A model generated the notes under the pieces. It searched no databases. It was given only the letters and a program-made list of their open reading frames with translations, and had not been told where the DNA came from. The position numbers and the translations under genes are program-made. A stretch of DNA of 64,000 nucleotides from Propionibacterium acidifaciens DSM 21887 (GTDB taxonomy: Bacteria; Actinomycetota; Actinomycetes; Propionibacteriales; Propionibacteriaceae), in assembly GCF_000426605.1 (NCBI RefSeq), contig NZ_AUFR01000002.1:85927-149926 (forward strand). The letters run 5' to 3'. Shown piece by piece: positions 38,390 to 49,346 of this stretch (position 1 is the first letter of the stretch; every line of letters begins with the position of its first letter).

Positions 38390-38403
38390 GCCGCCCCGGC
38401 GGC
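38390..38403 (+). terminator. hairpin after the chorismate mutase gene
   Basis: GCCGCC, CC, GGCGGC starting 4 bp past the stop; weak, no T tract. Confidence 0.35.
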
Positions 38404-38439
38404 CGCACCGGGACGCCCGACGTGGACCGGCTCGACCGT

Positions 38440-38477
38440 TGTCGGAGCAGCGGCCGGTGTCGGAGCGCAGCGGCCGG
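38440..38477. repeat. imperfect tandem repeat in the chorismate mutase-cysK gap
   Basis: Two adjacent copies of TGTCGGAGC(GC)AGCGGCCGG, 18 and 20 bp. Nothing else was recognised in the 375-bp gap between the two gene ends. Confidence 0.5.
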
Positions 38478-38761
38478 CCGCCCGCGGTGATGCCTCCAGC
38501 GTCCGCCCGGTCCGGGGGCGTCCGGGGCCGACGCGGGCATCGCGGCCTCCGACGGCCCGCAGGTCATCGGTCACGGCGGGCCCTGGCCCTGGACCTCGTG
38601 GCGCGGGGCGTCGTCCTCCGCGCCCGTGCGGCCGGCCGGACCATGGGCCAGGATCCCCGGGCGCGGGGTCATCGCTCATTCGGCCCATGAGCGCACGGCG
38701 GTCGTGCGCCTGTGACGCCGGTCGTCCATCGCGCCGCCGGGGCGACCGCGGGATTGCCGGC

Positions 38762-39688
38762 TCAGCCGTCCATGACGTCGGCGAACAGGGGAGTGGACAG
38801 ATAGCGCTCGCCGAAGTCGCAGACGATGGCGACGATCGTCCGCCCGGCGAACTCGGGGCGCGCGGCGACCTCGAGGGCAGCGGCGACGGACGCGCCCGAG
38901 GAGATGCCGCAGACGATGCCCTCCTCGGTGCCGAGCCGGCGGGCCATGTCGATGGCGTGCGGGGTGTTGACAGTGAGGACCTCGTCGACGACGCTCGCGT
39001 CGTAGTTGGCCGGGACGAAGTTGGCGCCCAGCCCCTGGATGCCGTGGCCGCCGGCCTGGCCCTTGGTGAGCAGCGGCGACTCGTCGGGCTCGACGGCGAA
39101 CACCCGGAGGGCGGGGTTCTTTTCCTTGAGGTATTTCCCGGTGCCGCTGATGGTGCCGCCGGTGCCGACGCCGTCGACCACGGCGTCGACCCTGCCCTCG
39201 GTGTCGGTCCAGATCTCGGGGCCGGTCGTGGCGTAGTGCGCGGCCGGGTTCGCCGGGTTGTCGAACTGGCGGGCCAGGACGCCGCCGCGCTCGGCGGCGA
39301 TGCGCTCGGCCGCGGCGACGGCGCCCCTCATGCCCTCGGCGGCCGGGGTGAGGACGAGCTCAGCGCCGAAGGCGCGCAACATGGCGCGCCGCTCGCGGCT
39401 CATCGACTCGGGCATCGTGAGGACGACGCGGTAGCCGCGGGCAGCGCCGACCATGGCCAGAGCGATGCCGGTGTTGCCGCTCGTGCCCTCGACGATCGTG
39501 CCGCCGGGCCGCAGCTCGCCGCTGGCCTCGGCCGCCTCGACGATGGCCACGCCGATGCGGTCCTTCACCGAGTTGGCCGGGTTGCAGTACTCGAGCTTCG
39601 CCAGGACGGTCGCGCCGGTGCCGTTGACCCGGTTGAGGCGCACGAGCGGGGTGCGGCCGACGAGCTGTGTCACGTCGTTGTAGATCAT
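38762..39688 (-). CDS. cysK: cysteine synthase A (O-acetylserine sulfhydrylase)
   Basis: A 308-residue PLP enzyme that makes cysteine from O-acetylserine and sulfide. Lys42 in [11 protein letters not shown] forms the Schiff base; the substrate loop is [13 protein letters not shown], the phosphate loop [12 protein letters not shown] at about 175-186 and the Ser GISSGA binds the pyridine ring. The start at ATG 39688 is fixed by the family length and a TAGGGT element 6 bases upstream (leaderless). The C-terminus is short and lacks the CysE-like tail-binding partner nearby; no cysE gene is adjacent. Confidence 0.96.
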   Translation of the reverse strand: MIYNDVTQLVGRTPLVRLNRVNGTGATVLAKLEYCNPANSVKDRIGVAIVEAAEASGELRPGGTIVEGTSGNTGIALAMVGAARGYRVVLTMPESMSRERRAMLRAFGAELVLTPAAEGMRGAVAAAERIAAERGGVLARQFDNPANPAAHYATTGPEIWTDTEGRVDAVVDGVGTGGTISGTGKYLKEKNPALRVFAVEPDESPLLTKGQAGGHGIQGLGANFVPANYDASVVDEVLTVNTPHAIDMARRLGTEEGIVCGISSGASVAAALEVAARPEFAGRTIVAIVCDFGERYLSTPLFADVMDG

Positions 39689-39694
39689 GGTTGA

Positions 39695-39700
39695 ACCCTA
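39695..39700 (-). promoter_or_regulatory. leaderless -10 element of cysK
   Basis: TAGGGT on the minus strand, 6 bases before the cysK ATG. Confidence 0.5.
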
Positions 39701-39754
39701 GTGCCCGTCGCGTCCGCCGGCCCCGTCGTCCGGCCCGTCGGCTCCCGTCGTCCG

Positions 39755-39836
39755 CACCTCACGTATGCGCTCCCACCTCACTTTCGTGCTCGCACCTCGG
39801 ATGTATCCCGGGTGCGAGCACGAAAGTGAGGTGGGA
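39755..39836. repeat. 26-bp perfect inverted repeat with 19-bp periodic CACCTC motif
   Basis: Arms 39771-39796 and 39811-39836 are exact reverse complements over 26 bp around a 14-base loop; the loop itself contains GGAT/ATCC. Three CACCTC hexamers at 39755, 39774 and 39793 lie exactly 19 bp apart, so the left arm is built from a short tandem repeat. The element lies between divergent cysK and guaA, upstream of both, so it is not a terminator for either. Confidence 0.9.
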
Positions 39837-39945
39837 AGCAGGGGGTGGAGCTCGGGCGCGGGGTGTGAGGCCTGCCGGCGTGTTGACGTTCACGACGGGG
39901 CAGGGGTCTGGTGCGGGGTCGAGCCGGGGCGCGGGGTCCGGGCAC

Positions 39946-39951
39946 TAGAAT
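39946..39951 (+). promoter_or_regulatory. leaderless -10 element of guaA
   Basis: TAGAAT, the best consensus of the set, 7 bases before ATG 39959. Confidence 0.6.
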
Positions 39952-39958
39952 CCGTCGC

Positions 39959-41512
<1,554 letters not shown>

Positions 41513-41958
41513 ACGTGGCCGACGCGAGACAGGGCCGCATTCTTCGTGGATTTCATGCGTCGTTCCGGACGTGATCGGGACATGCGGGGCGAGGTCGCCC
41601 CGAAGAAACCGCCGTCCTGGTCGGGCGGAGGAAATGGTCCGGCAGTCACGTGCTCGTCGGGATGAAGGCCGAGGCGACCATGTACGTCTCCGGAGGAGTC
41701 GCCACCGGCATCATCGCGAAGATGGTCGAACGGACGGAGAGGACCGTGCAGGAAGGGCTGACCGACTGGCGGGATGCCAGGATGCGCTCGGTGCTGACCG
41801 GGCAGGCCGGGAACCGGGACGCGGCGAAACCTGTCCGCGCCCAGAAGCAAGAATTCAAGACCATCTTGGCCCGGCCGCCCTCCCGGTCCGGTCTGGTGGG
41901 CGGCCGGCAGAGGCCGGCGAGCGGGGCCCACTCACCGCCCCGGAAGGAGTGTGACGCC
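41513..41958. other. intergenic stretch, possible in-frame upstream extension
   Basis: About 445 bp between guaA and the next gene. A frame open from about 41650 runs in phase into the downstream membrane protein and would add 103 residues (starting LVGMKAEATMYVSGGVA), but it lacks a good ribosome binding site and resembles no family I know. No terminator was recognised after guaA. Confidence 0.4.
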
Positions 41959-42906
41959 ATGCCGAGACGTTCCGAGCCCATCCGCACCGCTTCGCCCTAT
42001 GCGTACGCGAACGCGCAGGAGGCCGTGCGCAGGTTCCTCGGCAGGCATCGGCGCATCGTGATCGGCGCCGTCCTCGTGCTGATTGTCTGCGCGGTCCCCA
42101 CTGTCGTCCGAGCGCCTGACATCGAGGGGCTCGCCGTGTACGCGGTGGTGTGCCTGGGCGTCTCGTTCGCCTCGGTCGTCCTCAGCAGGCGCAACGTCGA
42201 CGGGCTCTTGGGCATCTTGTCTGCCGACTGCTGCGCCCGGAAGATGCTCGACGCAACGGCCCTGTTGATGGGGAAACGCACGAGGCGCCGCGAGAGGCCA
42301 ACCTGGGAGGTGCTCTACGCCATGTGCTCGGCGCAGCTCGGATACGACGACATCGCCCTCCAGTGGGCGGACGAGGCGGAATCCTCCCCCGGACTGAGCC
42401 TGTCCAACAGGCTTCTGGCCTGCAACGTGCGCGCGGTCGTTGCAGAGCATCGTGACGACCGGGACGCGTTGGCGAACGTCCGCGGGCGAGTCGCCGCCCT
42501 TGCCGTCCTCTGCTCGAACGGGCGCGCATCGGTTCGGCTGCGCAGGACCGCCCATTTGCTTCTCGCATGGATCGACTTCGACCTTGCCCTGGAGGACAAG
42601 GACTGGCAACACTGCAACGAGCTTCTGGGGGCCATGGATGCCCTGAGCTCCACACGCCAGCAGCAGGTGGGCGCGGAACGCCGCCGCGGACTGCTCGCGG
42701 AGGCGCGCGGCGACCTCTCGGCCGCGCGTGACCGCTACGCGTTCGTCGCCGACAACGGCGGGGATTGCTGCATGGCCCGAATATCCTCCGAATGGCTGGA
42801 CGCTCATGAGGGCGTACAGGAGGCCACCGCCCGGACTGCCGGCGCCAGCAGTTGCGCCGCTTCCGGACCGGGGGAGGCAATGGGCGCCGGCCCGGAGCGC
42901 GCATGA
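41959..42906 (+). CDS. membrane protein with helical C-terminal domain, unknown function
   Basis: A 315-residue protein from ATG 41959, which has GGAAGGAG about 9 bases upstream. Two adjacent membrane helices are near residues 33-50 (IVIGAVLVLIVCAVPTVV) and 57-75. The rest (about 90-300) is predicted helical, Ala/Leu/Arg-rich and Cys-containing, with a TPR-like feel (LLACNVRAVVAEHRDDRDALANVRGRVAAL; GLLAEARGDLSAARDRYAFVADN) but no recognised family. Codon usage and GC content are slightly lower than in the core genes. It stands alone between guaA and the UvrA-like gene. Confidence 0.6.
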   Translation: MPRRSEPIRTASPYAYANAQEAVRRFLGRHRRIVIGAVLVLIVCAVPTVVRAPDIEGLAVYAVVCLGVSFASVVLSRRNVDGLLGILSADCCARKMLDATALLMGKRTRRRERPTWEVLYAMCSAQLGYDDIALQWADEAESSPGLSLSNRLLACNVRAVVAEHRDDRDALANVRGRVAALAVLCSNGRASVRLRRTAHLLLAWIDFDLALEDKDWQHCNELLGAMDALSSTRQQQVGAERRRGLLAEARGDLSAARDRYAFVADNGGDCCMARISSEWLDAHEGVQEATARTAGASSCAASGPGEAMGAGPERA

Positions 42907-43051
42907 GTGCCGGTGCGCCCCGGTTGCTCGCGGGGCCGGTGGCTCCGGCGGCATGGGCGGCAGGATGCTCTGCCTCCCACGCAGGCATCCCACCAGACGG
43001 CGTCTGCGCGCGGGGCGCATGAGGAGGCGCCGTCCCGTCGCCTCGTGAGAT

Positions 43052-43057
43052 TAAGGT
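43052..43057 (+). promoter_or_regulatory. candidate -10 element of the UvrA-like gene
   Basis: TAAGGT, 22 bases before a perfect palindrome (43079-43102), which would lie in the resulting leader of about 265 bases. No convincing -35. Confidence 0.3.
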
Positions 43058-43078
43058 GGCAGCATCGCACGTGGGAAC

Positions 43079-43102
43079 CGGACAGGCGCATGCGCCTGTC
43101 CG
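43079..43102. promoter_or_regulatory. 24-bp perfect palindrome upstream of the UvrA-like gene
   Basis: Arm CGGACAGGCGCA repeated as its exact reverse complement with no spacer. It is either a dimeric repressor site or a leader hairpin (10-bp stem, CATG loop). It lies 228 bp before the UvrA-like ATG in a 424-bp gap that otherwise holds no gene. Confidence 0.6.
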
Positions 43103-43330
43103 TCTGCAGGTCATGGGAGGCTGCCGTGCCTGCGCATCCGAGACGTCGTGCATTCGCCATCATGGCGGTGTGCGTCGCGCTCGTCGCATGACGCTCACGA
43201 GCCGCCGTGGATGGGACGGGCCCCGGCCGGTGCCGTCGGGGCCAGGACCGGAGGAGGGGCGGCGACGGGCTCGGGCCCAGGCGGGGCATCTGAGGAGGGG
43301 CGGCGCCTTTCGGTGAGAGGAGTGCAGACG

Positions 43331-45889
<2,559 letters not shown>

Positions 45890-45907
<18 letters not shown>

Positions 45908-45987
45908 GCCGGGACTGCTGGTTCGCCGTCGCGGCCCCGGCCGTGTCGTGATGGGGCGCTGTCCCGCTCGGGCAGGAGCTGTGAGCC
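45890..45987 (+). repeat. duplicated 3' end of the UvrA-like gene
   Basis: The last 18 bases of the gene and 3 bases beyond (CTCGGGCAGGAGCTGTGAGCC is 21 bp; first ten CTCGGGCAGG) recur exactly at 45967-45987, 77 bp downstream, each preceded by GGGGCGCT. It looks like a local duplication at the gene end. Confidence 0.65.
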
Positions 45988-46380
45988 CGCGGGCGGGCTC
46001 CCCACGGGTCCGCGGCCCGACGAGATCACGGGGGCTCGTCCGCGGGGCGGCTCGGAAGCTCTCCGGCTCGCCGCAGCCTCATCCGACGGTGCCGACGGTG
46101 CTGCGAGAGCTGTTCGGGGGCCTGCTCGCAGGGGCCCGATCATGATGGTCGTCCCCGGTCGGAGTGTCCGCCGCGGATGCCGTGGACGAGCCTCGCGGAA
46201 ACCCCGTGCAGAAGCGTCGTCCCTTGTCGTGTCCCCGGAGACAGATGCGGTGAGGCTCATTCACAGGAGTCGTTCGCACGAGCGCTCCCCCTTGTCAGGA
46301 CTCCTTTCCGTCGTGCTGTGAACAAGCTTCTGTGAGCAAACCTCCGGGAATGATTCCCATGGTCCGACGAGTCATGGTGT
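45988..46380. other. intergenic stretch, no gene recognised
   Basis: GC content falls sharply towards the right side compared with flanking genes. No open frame with a recognisable product; nothing further seen. Confidence 0.45.
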
Positions 46381-46409
46381 TTGACTTCTGGAATCTTGTC
46401 GAGTAATGT
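46381..46409 (+). promoter_or_regulatory. strong consensus promoter
   Basis: TTGACT (46381-46386), 17 bases, TAATGT (46404-46409): the closest match to a sigma70 consensus in the window. It lies in AT-richer DNA about 230 bp before the next gene. Confidence 0.7.
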
Positions 46410-46639
46410 TCAAAATGATTTGCTCGCGAGGATCTCATGGGGACCGGTCGGGAGGCTGATTCCCGGAGGGGCATTCAAAGCTGACTCGTCATCAAGGAAA
46501 GATCGTGGTCAGGGTTGGGTCCGACAAGGGTTTTGAATGAGCCTCCCGGTCAGGAATGTCATTCCTCACCGCCGGAAAATCCCGTGAACGTGAAGAGTTT
46601 TCACTGCCCATCCGGGGCATTGTTCGGAACGGGGGACGC

Positions 46640-47908
46640 ATGGCGGCGGCGAGGCGGTCGAGGCGGCGTGCTCTCCTCGTGGTCGCGATCGTCCTGGTCG
46701 GTGTTCTCCTCCCCGCCCTGCTCCTCTCCCTTGCTCTCTGCACGTCGCAGCACTGCTCGCAGCGCGTGCGGATGAGCGCCTACAACGCCCGGCGTGCGCA
46801 GCAGGCGCAGCAGGCGGTCGTCGACCACTGCCGCGACAAGTACGGCTTCGAACCCGAGATCACCGGCTACCGGGGGAGCACCGACATGGACGACGACCCC
46901 TCCCGCACGGCGGTCGACGACGCGGTCGTCTTCACCGCGCGCCACGACGGACGCGATTTCCACGTCGAGGCCGACTATGCGACGCACGAGCGGCCGATGT
47001 ACAAGGTGCCCGATGGCCCGGTGGACGCCGGCATCTCGTCCTTCAGGGACAGCTACCAGGCGCCGGAGATCATCGCGGACACGTACCGGAGCATCGCCGA
47101 TGCGCTGGACCTGCCGGCGCCCGTCTCCACCAATGCTGACACCATCGACGAGTCCGAGGTGATGGTGAGCGACCTCTACGACGGCGGCGACCCGCAGAGG
47201 GTGTTCGGCGCGACGATGGCCAGTCGCAACGATCTCGAACTGCTCTACCCCGGCGACGTGGACATCCGCGGCGCGCTCGACCGCGCCGACCGGCTGCTCG
47301 CCGGAGCCGGACCGGGGAACCCGGAGAACCTGGCGCTCCACTGCGTCCTCTACCAGATGAAGGACGGGGCCGATGCCGGCACCTGGAAGTGGGGGCAGGA
47401 CCGGGACGCGGTCCTTCACGACGAGAGCCTCTACTTCCCCGAGGTCACCCGCGCCCTGAGGATCGACGCCCCCCTCTCCCAGGACTCGGATCCGAAGCGC
47501 GAGGCCACGACCCTCGTCGACGAGGACACGCCGCTGCTCCAGTGGGGGAGCTCCGCGTCGTTCGCGGAGCAGTTCACCGAGGTCGCCCCCCAGGATCTCC
47601 CCGACGACCTCTGCTGGGGGCGGCGCTCCTCCTGCTCGGCAGCGGAGCCCGTCGGCCCCACGTACCGGCGCACAGTCGACGGCGGGTCCGAGGGCCGACC
47701 CGTCTGGATGGACACGGTCTACATCCCCGACTCCGTCATGGCGGGATACCTGGCTCAGGGGCACGGCGATCCGGTCGTGCTCGTCCACTCGTCCAGCGAG
47801 TACCAGGGGTCCTGCTGCCAGAGATACGGGCTCGCGCACGTCGGCGGCTACTATGTGCTCGACGCCCTCCTCATCGACGACGGCGACTATCTCACCGTGG
47901 CCGCGTGA
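46640..47908 (+). CDS. membrane-anchored protein of unknown function
   Basis: A 422-residue protein if started at ATG 46640 (GGGGGAC 4 bases upstream); an in-frame ATG at 46556 would add 28 residues. It has an Arg-rich N-terminus, one membrane helix (LLVVAIVLVGVLLPALLLSLALC, 23 residues near 12-34), then a large acidic extracellular domain rich in Asp, Tyr and Cys (CTSQHCSQRV; CWGRRSSCS; SSEYQGSCCQRYG). No family was recognised. A strong promoter lies upstream. The downstream aldo/keto reductase follows after 67 bp. Confidence 0.6.
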   Translation: MAAARRSRRRALLVVAIVLVGVLLPALLLSLALCTSQHCSQRVRMSAYNARRAQQAQQAVVDHCRDKYGFEPEITGYRGSTDMDDDPSRTAVDDAVVFTARHDGRDFHVEADYATHERPMYKVPDGPVDAGISSFRDSYQAPEIIADTYRSIADALDLPAPVSTNADTIDESEVMVSDLYDGGDPQRVFGATMASRNDLELLYPGDVDIRGALDRADRLLAGAGPGNPENLALHCVLYQMKDGADAGTWKWGQDRDAVLHDESLYFPEVTRALRIDAPLSQDSDPKREATTLVDEDTPLLQWGSSASFAEQFTEVAPQDLPDDLCWGRRSSCSAAEPVGPTYRRTVDGGSEGRPVWMDTVYIPDSVMAGYLAQGHGDPVVLVHSSSEYQGSCCQRYGLAHVGGYYVLDALLIDDGDYLTVAA

Positions 47909-47975
47909 CATGGCCGGTGCCGCGTCCGCGGCGCCGTCGGCCGGAGAGCGGAACGGGGCGGCTCGAGGAGGAGTA

Positions 47976-48998
47976 ATGGAGTACACGCGACTCGGCGCCA
48001 CGGACATCACGATCCCGCGGCTGTGCATCGGGGGCATGAGTTTCGGCCGGGTCTTCCCGGACTTCCACCAGTGGGTCATCGACCAGCCCGCAACCCAGGC
48101 GGTGATCGCCAGGGCCCTCGAGCTGGGGGTGAACTTCATCGACACGGCGAACGTCTACGCCCACGGCACGAGCGAGGAGTTCATCGGGCAGTCGCTGAAG
48201 AACTTGGGCGTCAACCGCGAGGACGTGGTGCTCGCCTCGAAGGTCTACTTCAACGAGGGGCACCTGTCGCGCCGGGCCATCGAGCGGGAGATCACCGCCA
48301 CCCTCGGGCGGCTGGGCACCGACCACCTCGACCTCTACATCATCCACCGCTTCGACTACGACACCCCCGTCGAGGAGACCATGGAGGCCCTCGATGCGCT
48401 GGTGCGGGGCGGCCGCGTCCGCGCGATCGGGGCGAGCGCGATGTACGCCTACCAGCTGCACACCATGCAGGTCGTCGCCGACGGGCACGGCTGGACGAGG
48501 TTCGCGTCCATGCAGAACCACTACAACCTGCTCTACCGCGAGGACGAGCGGGAGATGATCCCCGTGTGCCGCCGGTACGGCATGTCGCTCACGCCCTACA
48601 GCCCGCTCGCCTCCGGTCACCTCGCGCGCCCGGACTGGGACGCGGACAGCGTCCGGGCCACCACCGACGTCACGATGCGCAGCAAGTACGACCGCGAGCG
48701 CGAGGCCGACCTGCCGATCGTCGCCCGCGTCGCCGAGCTCGCGGCCCGACGCGGGGTGCCGATGGCCGACATCGCCCTGGCCTGGCACTGGGCCAAGGGG
48801 GTCGCCGCCCCCGTCGTCGGCTGCTCGCGGCCCGGCCGCGTCGACGACGCGGTGCGCGCCCTCGACGTGCGGCTCACCGCCGACGAGGTGGCGCGCCTCG
48901 AGGAGCCCTACCGGCCGCACGAGCTCGTGGGGCCGCTCGTCCGTCCGGACGAGGGAGCCCTCGCCGGGACCGTTCAGGAGCCGCCGAAACGTTCGTGA
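47976..48998 (+). CDS. aldo/keto reductase
   Basis: A 340-residue NADPH-dependent oxidoreductase of the YajO/AKR type. The catalytic tetrad regions are visible: Asp56 and Tyr61 (FIDTANVYAHG), Lys at about 88 (VLASKVYF) and His at about 124 (YIIHRFDYD). ATG 47976 has GAGGAGGAG 5 bases upstream. Substrate unknown. It is the first of four aldo/keto reductase genes in the window and the only one on the plus strand. Confidence 0.9.
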   Translation: MEYTRLGATDITIPRLCIGGMSFGRVFPDFHQWVIDQPATQAVIARALELGVNFIDTANVYAHGTSEEFIGQSLKNLGVNREDVVLASKVYFNEGHLSRRAIEREITATLGRLGTDHLDLYIIHRFDYDTPVEETMEALDALVRGGRVRAIGASAMYAYQLHTMQVVADGHGWTRFASMQNHYNLLYREDEREMIPVCRRYGMSLTPYSPLASGHLARPDWDADSVRATTDVTMRSKYDREREADLPIVARVAELAARRGVPMADIALAWHWAKGVAAPVVGCSRPGRVDDAVRALDVRLTADEVARLEEPYRPHELVGPLVRPDEGALAGTVQEPPKRS

Positions 48999-49126
48999 GG
49001 GCGGGCCGACACGCCATCCACCATCCATCCAGGTGGCGGCGGTCGCCGTCCTGGTGCCCGTGAGGGCCGCTCGCCCGCCCGGACCCTGCCGGTCCGTTCC
49101 TGTCCGATGGCGCGGGCGGGGACGGC

Positions 49127-49201
49127 TCCGGCCGCGCGGCGCCCTGCCCATCACCCGGGTATCCGATTTCGACAAGGACAGACAGTTCCGGCCGCGCGGC
49201 G
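49127..49201. repeat. 15-bp direct repeat in the gap before the surface protein end
   Basis: TCCGGCCGCGCGGCG occurs at 49127-49141 and 49187-49201, 60 bp apart. The 350-bp gap from 48999 to 49346 otherwise holds only the terminator below. Confidence 0.5.
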
Positions 49202-49305
49202 TCCCGTGCTCACAGCGAGGCGCTCGATCGGGAGCGTCCGAGGACGAGACCGATCACCAGGATCGCCACCGCGGACAGGACGCACACTCCGCAGTCGGAC
49301 ACCAA

Positions 49306-49332
49306 CGGGTGCGGGGCGCTGTCCCGCACCCG
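49306..49332 (-). terminator. hairpin after the surface protein gene
   Basis: CGGGTGCGGG, 7 bases, CCCGCACCCG: a perfect 10-bp stem 14 bp past the stop of the surface protein gene. Confidence 0.6.
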
Positions 49333-49346
49333 GCCGTCACCCTGGG

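Noticed and set aside
39755..39836. CRISPR or terminator interpretation of the inverted repeat
   Set aside because: There is no array of repeats with unique spacers and it lies upstream of both genes, not downstream.
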